From NCBI GenBank assembly GCA_937920585.1, contig CAKZSB010000056.1:1-38481 (forward strand): a DNA stretch of 38,481 nt. The letters are read 5' to 3'. The stretch comes from an uncultured Granulosicoccaceae bacterium. GTDB taxonomy: Bacteria; Pseudomonadota; Gammaproteobacteria; Granulosicoccales; Granulosicoccaceae. How positions within the stretch are numbered: position 1 is the stretch's first letter; each line of letters starts with the position of its first letter. Shown in pieces: positions 7,392 to 16,774 of this stretch. A program made the position numbers and the translations under genes. The notes under the pieces are model-generated. The model was not told the origin of the DNA. It saw only the letters and a list, made by a program, of their open reading frames with translations, and did no database searches.

Positions 7392-9911
7392 CTAACCGGC
7401 TTTGCGCAACGCAGTGACGTTCGCCGTGCCGACGGGCGGCACATCGAAGAAGTCGATCAGGTTGATCAAATTGTCGGCTTCCTGAGTGGTCGATTGGCTG
7501 GCAACCGCAGCCTGCTGCACCAATGCAGCGTTCTGCTGGGTGGATTCATCCAGGTCAATGATCGCACGATGTACACTTTGGGTCGTCTTGGCCTGCTGCT
7601 GACTGGCAGAATTCATTTCAGACACGATATCGGTAACTTTCTCAACACGCTGGACAATACTCTCGAGCGTCTGCTCCGATTGCCTGACCAGCTCAACACC
7701 GTTTTCTACCTGTTGTACGCTGCGTTTGATGAGATCCTCAATCTCCTTTGCCGCGCTGGCGCTGCGACTGGCCAGATTTCTCACTTCACTGGCAACCACA
7801 GCAAAACCTCGTCCCTGTTCACCGGCCCTGGCCGCCTCTACCGATGCGTTAAGTGCGAGCAGATTGGTTTGAAAAGCAATGTCGTCAATAACACCGGTGA
7901 TATCTGCAATCTTTTTACTCGATTGATGAATCTCAGCCATTGCACTCATCGCATCGCCAACAATTCTGCCTCCTCGCTCAGCCTCACTCTGCGCAGCGCC
8001 GGCAAATTCATTGGCCTGATTCGAGTGCCTGGTGCTGTCGGAGACGACCGCAGTAATTTGTTTCATGCTACCGGTGATCTCATCCAGACTAGTGGCTGAT
8101 AATTCGGTACGTTTGCTTAAATCCAGGTTGCCTGCAGCAATCTCCCGCGCCGCTATATCGACAGTGCCCGCCACCGTTCTGATACTGTTTACCACGCCGA
8201 TAAGTCTGGCAATAGTATCGTTGATAGCTGAACCAATCGCCTTAAATGCGCCATCGTAGTCGCCAGTCATCGGCTGCGTAAGATCACCCTGGGCAAGTGC
8301 CTTCAACACGGCAACCGACTCCGACATGCCCCGCTCGTTTTCAAGATTGCGGATCTTATTCGCCGTCACATCCCCCTGGATAGAGACAAATCGAACAATC
8401 TCGCCCGACTCATCGAATACCGGATTAATCGCCATTGAGACCCAATACGGTTTCCCATCCCTGGTGTAGTTCAAAATCTCGTCATAGAAGGGTTGGCCGG
8501 TCTCGATTTGACGTCGAATCTGTTGCCTGGTTTCCTGACTTGTATCCTTCCCCTGAAGCAATTGCCCCGGCTTTTTTCCCAGACATTCCTCGACGGAGTA
8601 GCCGGTCAGGCGCGTGAACCCGTCATTGACGTATTCAATGCGTTCCTGTGCATCGGTAATAACGACAAGATTGTCAGTCTCGGCGGCAACCAGTGACAGC
8701 ATCGCTATCTCCCGGCGTCTGGACACTTCCTCACTGATATCCAGGGTATAAATAATTAACCGTGTCGTAGCTTTATCCGCCCCGAGAATAGGATTAACGG
8801 TTGCCTGAATCCAGACCGGCTGACTGGCTGCAGACTTCAGTTTTACCTCTATAGTGAACGGTGCGCCATGTTTTGCCGACTCCCACTTTTGATCCCAGGT
8901 GTCCGGCGAATCGTCGATGAACGACCGGAAATGTATACCCTGCACATCAGAAGGTTCAAGGCCGAGCATGCTACTGATCTGATCGTTTGAAAACTCCACA
9001 CGCCCATCCAGATCCAGATAGAGCGCCCCCTGCGTGCGGTTAATCGCGTTAAGGTTATCGCCTATACGAGCAATCGAATCAAATATGCCGCCAATCTCGC
9101 TGTCGGGCTGAAATGTCGGCAGTTCTTTCACTATACCGTTACCGAGCGATTGAAGCGCGGCCTTTATATCGCGCAGTGGTCTTGAAACAGTGATGATCAC
9201 CCAGACCGACAAAATCGACGAAACACACAGCGCCAGCACCGATACAATCAGTACAACAACTATGGCGTCTTTTTCGTGTTGCTCCGCCACATTCAGCGAT
9301 CTTGCGGTAAACACGGCAAATTGCTCGAGGACCGCTACCACCTTCTTGTCCAGTCGCTCCTCAATTTGAACAAGCCTTTCAATCTTCGCGGCCGCCACGC
9401 TGGCATCACCGGACTGAACCAGATCAAAGGTTTCGCGCGCCAGCGCCCCAAACTGCGAATGATCGTTTTTTATCCCAAGGATAGACGCCAATACAGATTC
9501 AAATTCATCGACCACAAAAGTCTTGTGATCAATACGGAGAAAACCTTCGAGCATGCCAATGGTTTGCTCCAGCAGCTCATTGACGTCGCTGTCGTATTGA
9601 TTGAAAGATTCAATGGTATCCTGCAGCCGGCGGTTGGGTCCGCTGTCAGAGCGCATCGAGCTGCCAAGCCGAATTGCGCGCTCCAGATAGACGGCCTGCT
9701 CAAGTTGCTTATTGCTCAGCGATGTGATTTTCTGAGTGAGCGGGATATCCTCGTGGGCAACCTGTGATAGTTCTCCGCGAATCATATCCAGATACACCAG
9801 ACACACTGTTGAGATTGCAATGGCAACCGCAACATTCACTGCAAAAAGTAATACGACTTTTCTGGCAATTGACATACGTGCCAGAATACCGCCGAGCGAC
9901 GATAATCCCAC
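7392..9911 (-). CDS. Methyl-accepting chemotaxis protein with two PAS domains
   Basis: The 839-residue transducer starts at GTG 9911. This start is decided by a full Shine-Dalgarno AAGGAGG (9920-9926 on the plus strand) eight bases away; the longer frame to 9950 would bury it. Order: TM1 about 18-41, a helical periplasmic sensor about 42-215, TM2 about 216-243, HAMP-like linker ('[17 protein letters not shown]'), PAS1 about 290-395, PAS2 about 405-520, a second HAMP-like segment ('[13 protein letters not shown]'), and an MCP signalling hairpin about 590-825 with tip '[20 protein letters not shown]'. PAS2 is LOV-like ('[12 protein letters not shown]') but reads '[10 protein letters not shown]' where LOV has the photoactive Cys. 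There is no CheR-binding pentapeptide at the C-terminus. It should signal through CheA/CheW to flagella or a chemosensory pathway. No che genes are in the window. Confidence 0.93.
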   Translation of the reverse strand: MGLSSLGGILARMSIARKVVLLFAVNVAVAIAISTVCLVYLDMIRGELSQVAHEDIPLTQKITSLSNKQLEQAVYLERAIRLGSSMRSDSGPNRRLQDTIESFNQYDSDVNELLEQTIGMLEGFLRIDHKTFVVDEFESVLASILGIKNDHSQFGALARETFDLVQSGDASVAAAKIERLVQIEERLDKKVVAVLEQFAVFTARSLNVAEQHEKDAIVVVLIVSVLALCVSSILSVWVIITVSRPLRDIKAALQSLGNGIVKELPTFQPDSEIGGIFDSIARIGDNLNAINRTQGALYLDLDGRVEFSNDQISSMLGLEPSDVQGIHFRSFIDDSPDTWDQKWESAKHGAPFTIEVKLKSAASQPVWIQATVNPILGADKATTRLIIYTLDISEEVSRRREIAMLSLVAAETDNLVVITDAQERIEYVNDGFTRLTGYSVEECLGKKPGQLLQGKDTSQETRQQIRRQIETGQPFYDEILNYTRDGKPYWVSMAINPVFDESGEIVRFVSIQGDVTANKIRNLENERGMSESVAVLKALAQGDLTQPMTGDYDGAFKAIGSAINDTIARLIGVVNSIRTVAGTVDIAAREIAAGNLDLSKRTELSATSLDEITGSMKQITAVVSDSTRHSNQANEFAGAAQSEAERGGRIVGDAMSAMAEIHQSSKKIADITGVIDDIAFQTNLLALNASVEAARAGEQGRGFAVVASEVRNLASRSASAAKEIEDLIKRSVQQVENGVELVRQSEQTLESIVQRVEKVTDIVSEMNSASQQQAKTTQSVHRAIIDLDESTQQNAALVQQAAVASQSTTQEADNLINLIDFFDVPPVGTANVTALRKAG

Positions 9912-10242
9912 TGATACACCCTCCTTTCCCTGAGAATCTGCCTGGTGCACAGTAAGCGGCGAGTCCGAGCGCCTGCCATGCAGAGTCCTGTCCAGACTAA
10001 CGTCAGGTAATATTTGTCCTTTAACTTATTCCCGACTAAAGTGCGCCTGGCTCCGACAACAGATCACCCTCGACTCCTCGATCGCTCGATACACGACTCT
10101 CGGTATTCCGGACCGGACTTTCTCGTCCGCTGAGCCAAAAGATTCCTGCCGCCCCGCCGCATCAATGGGTAGCAACGACGCAGCCACCCACCGGCACGGA
10201 CGCCGGCTCACGACAGGCACAAGCCACAGCGCAGAGAATCTC
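9912..10242. other. Divergent intergenic region between the chemoreceptor and the gene at 10243
   Basis: The MCP Shine-Dalgarno lies at 9920-9926. Promoters for both divergent genes should be here, but I could not pick a confident -35/-10 pair. An open frame for the right-hand gene extends back to ATG 10165 without a visible ribosome binding site. Confidence 0.4.
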
Positions 10243-11661
10243 ATGGATAAGAATGTCAGCACCCGCAGCACGATGAACAAAGCTTTGCGCGTCAATCTTG
10301 ACGATCGAAAATATGGCACCATTGCGGAAATCGGCGCCGGCCAGGAAGTGGCGAGACAGTTCTTTCTCGCCGGCGCGGCGGCGGGCACTATCGCTAAAAC
10401 CATCTCGGCGTACGACATGCAGTTCTCCGATGCTATCTACGGAGTACAAGAGGGGCGGCGCTACGTGAGCAAGGCTCGCGTCGAAGCAATGCTGGAAAAA
10501 GAATTCAGTCTTGTCGTGGAACGCGTCAGCGACTCGCGCCCTGCAACCTCTCGATTTTTCTCCTATGCAGCAACCGTATCGGCGAAAAGCTTCAACCGCA
10601 AAAACGAGTGCCACGCCTGGTGTGGTTTGAGAATACAAATGTACCCGGGCGCCGAGCCCTCGGACATTATCATTCACGTGCGAATGCTCGATAGCACAGC
10701 CGAGGCTCAACAGGACGCGTTAGGCGTAATCGGCGTTAACCTGATCTACGGTGCGTTCTATTTTTTCGAGAACCCGAAGCAACTAATCCACTCGCTGACC
10801 GACAACATCGCCCCCGGGAGAATCGAAATAGACTCAGTTATGTTTCGCGGCCCCTACTTCGAGGATATCGACGATCGAATCATTAACCTGCATTTGATTA
10901 GAAGTAAAAAAACGCATGCGATTATGTTCAGACCCGATGGATCAGTCGCAGTACCCTCGGAGATGCTATACAAGAAAAACGTACTGACCATTCGCGGATC
11001 ATTCAAACCGGTCACCAAGCTCAACGTTGATATGATCGAGCAGGGTTATACGGCGTTTAGAAAATTGCCGTCCGTAGAAGACAGCAATTCAATCGTATTG
11101 ACCGAGATATCCCTGAACGATCCACTCGGTCATGATCTACAGGTACCTGAAGAGGATCTGGCCATACGAATCAAGCTACTCAATTCGCTAGGCTATAGTG
11201 TAATGGTCTCTGATTACACGCGTTATTTCTCACTGCGCGCCTATTTTCGCCAATACACAACCGGACAAATAGGCATCGTACTGGGTATGATCAATATGCG
11301 CGACATATTCAATGAGGATCGCTACACCGGTGTTGAAGGCGGCATCCTGGAAGGTTTCGGTAAATTGTTTCCCGACAACACCCGATTATTCGTCTACCCC
11401 GAGTTGCGTCCATCCGGTGAACTAAGCGATCTGTCCACGCTGGAAATAGACGAACGACTGAAATTTCTCTATCGCCACCTGCTTGATAATCATTTTATCG
11501 TGGGTATCGAAACCAGCGACAGCAGCCTGTTGAGGATTTATTCACGTCAGGTTCTGGAACAAATACCGACCGGTGATGGAGACTGGCAGGATAGCCTTCC
11601 CACTGACATTGCCACTGCGATCTCGAGCGAACGGCTGTTCGGGTTTCGCAGAGCAGCCTGA
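10243..11661 (+). CDS. Conserved protein of unknown function
   Basis: The product is 472 residues from ATG 10243, preceded by a weak CAGAG; ATG 10273 ('MNKALRVNLDDRKYGTIAEIGAG') is an equally possible start. There is no signal peptide or membrane segment, so it should be cytosolic. The N-terminal 'LRVNLDDRKYGTIAEIGAGQEVARQFF' and 'TISAYDMQFSDAIYG' blocks and 'ALGVIGVNLIYGAFYFF' near the middle look like a family I have seen in many bacterial genomes, where it is often labelled nicotinate-nucleotide adenylyltransferase. I see no adenylyltransferase (T/H)xGH motif, so I do not endorse that label. It is divergent from a chemoreceptor and ends in its own strong terminator, so it is probably monocistronic. 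Function unknown. Confidence 0.75.
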   Translation: MDKNVSTRSTMNKALRVNLDDRKYGTIAEIGAGQEVARQFFLAGAAAGTIAKTISAYDMQFSDAIYGVQEGRRYVSKARVEAMLEKEFSLVVERVSDSRPATSRFFSYAATVSAKSFNRKNECHAWCGLRIQMYPGAEPSDIIIHVRMLDSTAEAQQDALGVIGVNLIYGAFYFFENPKQLIHSLTDNIAPGRIEIDSVMFRGPYFEDIDDRIINLHLIRSKKTHAIMFRPDGSVAVPSEMLYKKNVLTIRGSFKPVTKLNVDMIEQGYTAFRKLPSVEDSNSIVLTEISLNDPLGHDLQVPEEDLAIRIKLLNSLGYSVMVSDYTRYFSLRAYFRQYTTGQIGIVLGMINMRDIFNEDRYTGVEGGILEGFGKLFPDNTRLFVYPELRPSGELSDLSTLEIDERLKFLYRHLLDNHFIVGIETSDSSLLRIYSRQVLEQIPTGDGDWQDSLPTDIATAISSERLFGFRRAA

Positions 11662-11668
11662 CCGACAG

Positions 11669-11695
11669 CGGCAGCCGAAAAGGCTGCCGTTTTTA
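11669..11695 (+). terminator. Intrinsic terminator of the 10243-11661 gene
   Basis: A perfect 8-bp GC-rich stem, CGGCAGCC (11669-11676) with GGCTGCCG (11682-11689), has a GAAAA loop and is followed by TTTTT. It begins seven bases after the stop codon. The T-run is only on the plus-strand side, so it does not serve the convergent nitroreductase gene that ends three bases further on. Confidence 0.93.
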
Positions 11696-11697
11696 AT

Positions 11698-12390
11698 TCA
11701 ACTGGCGACCGTTAGTATTTCGTCCAGAGGTTTTTTCATTTTGGCTACTGCCGGGACTTTGGCATCGTCGGCAGGATGGCCGGTGGCAATAATCATCGCC
11801 GGTTTTTCCGATTCTGGTCTGTCCAGCATTTTATTGAGAAATTTCATCGGATTCGGCGTGTGAGTCAAGGCCACCAAACCGGCATGATGAAGTGCTGCGA
11901 GCAAAAAACCGGTGGCAATTCCGACGCTCTCGGGTACGTAGTAGTTTTTAAATCGCGTCCCGTCGTCATAGTGCCCCCAACGCTGGGCAAACACCACGAT
12001 AAGCCACGGCGCGATTTCCAGATGAGGTTTCTGATCGTTGGTTCCTATCGGCTCCAGCGCTTTGAGCCACTCATCGCCCGCCCCACCGCTATAGAAACGT
12101 CGTTCTTCCAGTTCTGATGCCAGACGTATTTCGCGTTTGAAATCGGGATCGGAAATTGCGACAAAGTGCCACGGCTGATGATTGGCTCCCGACGGCGCGG
12201 TCCCGGCTACGCGCACACAGTTTTCGATGACCTCGCGCGACACGGCTCGATTGGAGAAATCGCGCACCGAATGCCTGCGCCTCATCTGGTCGAGAAATTG
12301 ATCGCTCGCAGTTTGCATTTGTTGCGGCGAAAAATTCGCCCGATCCGGCAAATCAATTGCCTTGTATTCGGCGTGAAGACGGCTAAACAT
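11698..12390 (-). CDS. Nitroreductase family protein, iodotyrosine-deiodinase-like
   Basis: The 230-residue product starts at ATG 12390 ('MFSRLHAEYKAIDLPDR'); upstream codons in the longer frame do not look like the family. FMN-site features are 'RRRHSVRDFSNRAVS' near the N-terminus, 'GTAPSGANHQPWHFV' in the middle and 'ESVGIATGFLLAALHHAGL' and 'THTPNPMKFLN' later. These blocks match the IYD/BluB-like branch of flavin nitroreductases rather than NfsB-type enzymes. Bacterial IYD homologues are known to act on halogenated tyrosines, but the natural substrate here is open. It is cytosolic, probably dimeric. Divergent from the deacetylase gene. Confidence 0.87.
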   Translation of the reverse strand: MFSRLHAEYKAIDLPDRANFSPQQMQTASDQFLDQMRRRHSVRDFSNRAVSREVIENCVRVAGTAPSGANHQPWHFVAISDPDFKREIRLASELEERRFYSGGAGDEWLKALEPIGTNDQKPHLEIAPWLIVVFAQRWGHYDDGTRFKNYYVPESVGIATGFLLAALHHAGLVALTHTPNPMKFLNKMLDRPESEKPAMIIATGHPADDAKVPAVAKMKKPLDEILTVAS

Positions 12391-12687
12391 TGTCAGGCAG
12401 ATCCAATAGTGTATGGGACGCCAACCGGGCCTGGTCGCATCCTGATATTCAAATTGTGCAGTTATCCAGCACTCCCCGAACCAAGCAGGAGGCCCGAGTG
12501 TCAGTTTTCTGTAATAAAGAGCACGACACACAAACGCGCCCGCCAACTACTTGACAACCTTAAAATGCTAACAGCTACCGTACTTATCCCTCGCCTGCTG
12601 ACATACTTTGCATACGACCCTGGACGGAAATATTTCCGTTTTGGTGAGTCAAGCCTCCCCAAGCAACCATAGCAAGATAATACGCCG
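12391..12687. other. Divergent intergenic region, nitroreductase / deacetylase
   Basis: About 300 bases without a gene. A perfect TTGACA -35 hexamer occurs on the plus strand at 12552-12557, but no good -10 sits 16-18 bases after it. Nothing else is recognisable. Confidence 0.4.
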
Positions 12688-13674
12688 GTGATTCAATACG
12701 CAATTACAATCGACACGGAGGAGGAATGGGACTGGATGGCGGGATGGCCAGTACAACAACATTCCCTCGATAACATTCAAACTGCACCGGCCTTTCATGC
12801 GCTGTGTGCACGCCATGGCGCGAAGTCGACGTGGTTCACGAATTGGTCGGTAATGGAGAACGCTCAGGCCCGCGATACGATTCTGGCTATCAGTGAGGAC
12901 GAATGTACCGAGCTCGGCATGCACATTCACCCCTGGCTAACGCCACCGCACGGTAACATCACCAGCTATGGCTCCCGTGAATCGTACCTTGCCAACCTCG
13001 ACACAGCGCTAATAGAAACCAAGCTTGAAACCAACTGGGAAATTTTCAGGGTGAATGGCTGTCAGCCGGTCTCGTTTCGAGGCGGACGCTATTCATCTGG
13101 CCCCGATATACAGCGATTTCTCCGACAGAAAGGTTTCATTGCCGACGCATCGGTCGTGCCCTATACCGCCTGGGATTCCGACGGCGCTCCCGACTATCGC
13201 GACCGCAACCTGTATCCCGTCCGCCTGGACCCTGTTGGCGAATCAGGCCAGGCTCTGTGGGAGTTGCCCGTAACACTGGGTTTTACCCGCAAAAACCTTG
13301 ATCTGTGGGCAAAAACGCTCAATTTCCTTGAAAACCCTGCCTTTAGGCACCTGCACCTGATCGGGATATTACAACGCATCGGGGTCGTGAAACGGGTTTG
13401 GCTGAACTTTGAAGACACCAACGCCGAAGACATGCTCGCGCTGCTCTCCGTGCTCGAAGCGCTGGAGGTACCGTGTGTTTGCCTGACAGTTCACAGTTCG
13501 TCACTTCATCTCGGGGGCAACCCCTACTCACAAACTAAAGATGACGTCGAACGAATCTGGAAAACAGCCGATACAGTAATGGCACACCTGTCCGGAAATC
13601 CCGGATACCAACCAGCAACCATTTGCGATATTGCGCAATCACTGGAGAGCGTACATGAAAGTCATCGGGATTAG
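12688..13674 (+). CDS. Polysaccharide deacetylase family protein (WalW/NodB-like)
   Basis: The 328-residue product must start at GTG 12688, since an in-frame TAG lies 18 bases upstream. It has NodB-fold metal-site motifs in a variant form: 'TIDTEEEWDW' with Asp9 and Glu11 in place of the classic TFDD, 'ELGMHIHPW' with His79 and His81, and 'SFRGGRYSSGP' with Arg131 and Arg134. This combination is typical of cytosolic WalW-like deacetylases rather than secreted chitin or peptidoglycan deacetylases. No signal peptide is present, so the substrate is probably a nucleotide- or lipid-linked glycan precursor. It overlaps the following carbamoyltransferase by 20 bases, which suggests translational coupling and a shared substrate. 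The substrate itself is not deducible. Confidence 0.85.
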   Translation: MIQYAITIDTEEEWDWMAGWPVQQHSLDNIQTAPAFHALCARHGAKSTWFTNWSVMENAQARDTILAISEDECTELGMHIHPWLTPPHGNITSYGSRESYLANLDTALIETKLETNWEIFRVNGCQPVSFRGGRYSSGPDIQRFLRQKGFIADASVVPYTAWDSDGAPDYRDRNLYPVRLDPVGESGQALWELPVTLGFTRKNLDLWAKTLNFLENPAFRHLHLIGILQRIGVVKRVWLNFEDTNAEDMLALLSVLEALEVPCVCLTVHSSSLHLGGNPYSQTKDDVERIWKTADTVMAHLSGNPGYQPATICDIAQSLESVHESHRD

Positions 13675-15517
13675 CCCACTGGATAAAGACGCGACCGTCT
13701 CCTTTATGGAGGATGGGAGAATTGTCTTTGCCTGCGGTGAGGAGCGATTATCTCGGGTGAAACTTCAGGACGGGTTCCCACACCGCGCAATGAAAATGGG
13801 TTTCGAGCGGACGGGCTGGCAGCCCGCAGACATCGATGCTGTTGCCTACGCGTTCTACGATGGTGACGAGGAAACCCGCCTGATGAACGAAGCTGCAGCC
13901 GAGGATGATCGCTATCACGCCCCGGACTGCACCCGCAGCTCGCTGGAGAAGTACAAGGCACTGAACGCGGAAAACTACCAGCCTGATCTGAGCGTCGCCA
14001 TTCCAGGACTCGACAATGTGCAAGACGAGTTCATGCCGTCGAAAGGCTTTCTGAAAAGTAGACTCTACAACTATGCTGCCACGAGCCCCGCCTGGGACTG
14101 GCGCCTGCACAAGCGTTTCTTCAAGCAGTGGCTGAGCACGGCGAGCGCAGATCATCAGCTGCGAACCACACAATTGAAAGACGGACTGGAGCAATTTGAC
14201 CTGTTCGACAAGCTCGTCCGATTCAACCACCACGACACGCACGCAGCCAACTCATTTTACGCCAGCGGCTATTCCGAGGCATTGCTTGTCACGCTGGACG
14301 GCTATGGCTCCGGTAACTGCGGCGGGGTCTACATAGGCAATAGCGACGGCCTGGAATGCCTGCAAAAGTTCTCCTTCCCGAATTCGCTGGGCCAGTTTTA
14401 TGAAATGGTTACCAGTGCACTGGGCTTCAAACCTGGCCGCCACGAGGGAAAGATTGTCGGCCTGGCCGCCTATGGCAACCCGGACATACTGGGCCCGATC
14501 CTGCGAGATCGTTTTGTGATCGAAAATGGCGATATCAAGATCCGCGCGAGCATGAACTATTTTTTCTCGCGCGACCTCGCGCAGCGTTTTGCCAAACGTG
14601 ATATCGCCGCAGCGTATCAGACAGTGCTTGAGCAGGTGACCAAAGAGGTATGCGAATACTGGGTTGGCAAAACTGGTTTGCGCAATGTCGCCGTCTCCGG
14701 GGGCGTAAACGCCAATGTAAAACTCAACCAGCGAATTCACGAAATCGACGGAGTCGACAGCGTATTTGCCTATCCAAACATGGGCGACGGTGGTTGTGGC
14801 AGCGGCGCGGCGATGCTCGCATTCGATCGCAAGGTTTTTGGCCCTGCCATCGATAATGTCTATCTCGGCCCCGATTATAGCGACGCCGAAATCGAAGCTG
14901 CCCTGGGCAAGGAAAAGTTGCCGATCGAACGGCCGGAATCCATTGAAGAGAGTGTTGGCGAACTGCTGACCAAAAACCATATCGTGGCCAGATTCAACGG
15001 CCGTATGGAATATGGCCCGCGAGCGCTGGGCAATCGCTCGGTACTCTACCCCGCACAGGACGCGAAGGTGAATTTGTGGCTCAACCATCAACTCGGCCGC
15101 ACCGAGTTCATGCCCTTCGCACCCGCGGTTCTGGCCAGCGAAGCGGAGAAATTGTTCCACAATACAGCGGGCTGCGAAAAGACCTCGGAATTCATGACGG
15201 TCACTTTCGACTGCACAGATTTCATGGCAGAAAATTGCCCTGCTGCCGTTCACATCGATCGCACCGCGCGCCCGCAGTTCGTCAGTGAAAAGACCAACCC
15301 CGGGTTCCATAAGATACTCCAGGCTTACCACCAGCGCACGGGGATCCCGTCGGTAATCAACACCAGTTTCAACATGCACGAGGAGCCGATCGTCTGCTCT
15401 CCAGACGACGCTGTGCGAGCGTTTCTGCTGGGCAATATCGATTATCTGGCCATCGGCCCCTACCTGGTGGCCCATCCCAATCTCGAGAGCCTGATGGCCG
15501 AGCGCGGCCAGCCCTAG
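13655..15517 (+). CDS. Carbamoyltransferase, NodU/CmcH/TobZ family
   Basis: The 620-residue enzyme starts at ATG 13655, with GGAG seven bases upstream and inside the end of the deacetylase gene. The N-terminal Kae1-like domain shows the metal-binding 'NHHDTHAANSFYASGY' (191-206; His192, His193, Asp194, His196) and 'TLDGYGSG' (213-220). The C-terminal domain has 'AVSGGVNANVKLN', 'GRMEYGPRALGNRSVL' and 'NTSFNMHEEPIV'. Family members use carbamoyl phosphate and ATP to form carbamoyl-adenylate and move the carbamoyl group to a sugar hydroxyl, as in Nod factors, tobramycin and cephamycin. Together with the coupled deacetylase this points to tailoring of one glycan or glycoside. A 14-bp hairpin follows the stop. 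Confidence 0.92.
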   Translation: MKVIGISPLDKDATVSFMEDGRIVFACGEERLSRVKLQDGFPHRAMKMGFERTGWQPADIDAVAYAFYDGDEETRLMNEAAAEDDRYHAPDCTRSSLEKYKALNAENYQPDLSVAIPGLDNVQDEFMPSKGFLKSRLYNYAATSPAWDWRLHKRFFKQWLSTASADHQLRTTQLKDGLEQFDLFDKLVRFNHHDTHAANSFYASGYSEALLVTLDGYGSGNCGGVYIGNSDGLECLQKFSFPNSLGQFYEMVTSALGFKPGRHEGKIVGLAAYGNPDILGPILRDRFVIENGDIKIRASMNYFFSRDLAQRFAKRDIAAAYQTVLEQVTKEVCEYWVGKTGLRNVAVSGGVNANVKLNQRIHEIDGVDSVFAYPNMGDGGCGSGAAMLAFDRKVFGPAIDNVYLGPDYSDAEIEAALGKEKLPIERPESIEESVGELLTKNHIVARFNGRMEYGPRALGNRSVLYPAQDAKVNLWLNHQLGRTEFMPFAPAVLASEAEKLFHNTAGCEKTSEFMTVTFDCTDFMAENCPAAVHIDRTARPQFVSEKTNPGFHKILQAYHQRTGIPSVINTSFNMHEEPIVCSPDDAVRAFLLGNIDYLAIGPYLVAHPNLESLMAERGQP

Positions 15518-15523
15518 CCTGCT

Positions 15524-15559
15524 GCAGGCCGCCGGACACCTCCTCGTCCGGCGGCCTGC
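15524..15559 (+). terminator. Perfect 14-bp hairpin after the carbamoyltransferase gene
   Basis: Arms 15524-15537 (GCAGGCCGCCGGAC) and 15546-15559 are exact complements with an eight-base loop, starting six bases after the stop. No T-run follows on either strand, so this is not a classical intrinsic terminator. It could be a 3'-end stabiliser, a Rho-assisted end or an attenuator ahead of the aminotransferase. Confidence 0.55.
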
Positions 15560-15651
15560 CTGAACTTCCGCGGGCTACCCAGCGAGCTGCTCCCGAATAG
15601 TGTATAAACGCGGTTCCCGCGCCACGCACAAACCACCGGCAGCTGACAATC

Positions 15652-16770
15652 ATGCATATCGAACCGTTCGGCGTTGAAATCTGGATGAACGAATGGGAGA
15701 CGCGCTGCGAGTACAATCTCGCCGAGACTTGCGTCGAGAGCCTGACGATCGCCGCGTTGCTCGACATCACCGGCCACACCGCCAACGATCTCTCCGCATT
15801 GCTGCCCATGAAGATGACCTACGGCGCGATAGAGGGGTCAGAGCGACTACGCACGGCGATTGCAGCGATGTACAACACGCTGACACTCGACAATATCGTC
15901 ATCACTCACGGCACCATCGGCGCCAACATGCTGGTACACAAATCTCTGGTTTCGGCAGGCGACCGGGTGATCTCCGTAGTACCAACCTACCAGCAGCACT
16001 ATTCGATCCCCGCCAGTATCGGCGCCGATGTCCAGCACCTGCGGCTCACCGAAGAAAACGGATTTTTGCCCGATCTGGATGCGTTGCGCGCGCTGGCGAC
16101 CAATGGAACCCGGTTGATCGCGATCAATAATCCAAACAATCCAACCGGCGCATTGATGGATGCAGCGATGCTGGAACAAATCGCCGCCATCGCCCGCGAG
16201 GCCGGCGCTTGGATTCTTTGTGATGAGGTCTACCGCGGCACGGATCAGGAGGGCTCGGGAATCACGGCATCGATTGCCGATATTTACGAAAAAGGTATTA
16301 GCACCGCAAGTACTTCCAAGGCTTTTGCGCTGGCCGGCCTGCGGCTGGGCTGGATTGCCGCACCCGCCCGTTTGATGGAAACAGTGGCCATTCACCGTGA
16401 CTATGACACCATTTCGGTTGGCATGATTGACGACCATTTCGCCACCCTCGCCATTGAAAACCACCCGAAGCTTCTGGCCCGCAGCCACGAGATCACGCGC
16501 GGCAACCTGGCCACACTGGCCGCCTGGGTTGACCAGCAGGAACGAATCAGCTGGATCCGGCCAAAGTCCGGTACAACAGCTCTATTGAAATTCGACCTGC
16601 CGATGACATCGCGCGAATTCTGTATCGCGTTGTTGCAACAGACCGGCGTGATGTTCACACCCGGTTCGGTTCTGGAAATGGAGGGTTACGTCAGGATAGG
16701 CTACGCCAATAATCCTGAAATTCTAAAACAGGGACTGGCGAGAGTCGCCGACTTTCTGCAGCGGCAATAG
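15652..16770 (+). CDS. PLP-dependent class I/II aminotransferase
   Basis: A 372-residue fold-type I PLP enzyme. Visible active-site features are 'INNPNNPTG' (158-166), 'CDEVYRG' with Asp191 and Tyr194 and 'STSKAFALAGLRLGW' with the Schiff-base Lys223. The opening 'EPFGVEIWMNEWET' and 'YNLAETCVESLT' place it in a branch that also holds capreomycidine-synthase-like enzymes, so beta-elimination or cyclisation chemistry is as possible as transamination. Length is a little short of typical aspartate aminotransferases because the N-terminal arm is reduced. It lies 134 bases after the carbamoyltransferase on the same strand, beyond a strong hairpin, so it may or may not share its transcript. Substrate unknown. 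Confidence 0.88.
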   Translation: MHIEPFGVEIWMNEWETRCEYNLAETCVESLTIAALLDITGHTANDLSALLPMKMTYGAIEGSERLRTAIAAMYNTLTLDNIVITHGTIGANMLVHKSLVSAGDRVISVVPTYQQHYSIPASIGADVQHLRLTEENGFLPDLDALRALATNGTRLIAINNPNNPTGALMDAAMLEQIAAIAREAGAWILCDEVYRGTDQEGSGITASIADIYEKGISTASTSKAFALAGLRLGWIAAPARLMETVAIHRDYDTISVGMIDDHFATLAIENHPKLLARSHEITRGNLATLAAWVDQQERISWIRPKSGTTALLKFDLPMTSREFCIALLQQTGVMFTPGSVLEMEGYVRIGYANNPEILKQGLARVADFLQRQ

Positions 16771-16774
16771 TACA

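Noticed and set aside
12552-12557. Perfect TTGACA as a promoter for the deacetylase gene
   Set aside because: No acceptable -10 hexamer lies 16-18 bases downstream.
14252-15475. 407-codon open frame antisense to the carbamoyltransferase
   Set aside because: It lies wholly inside a well-supported gene, has no family motif, and reflects codon bias of the sense strand.
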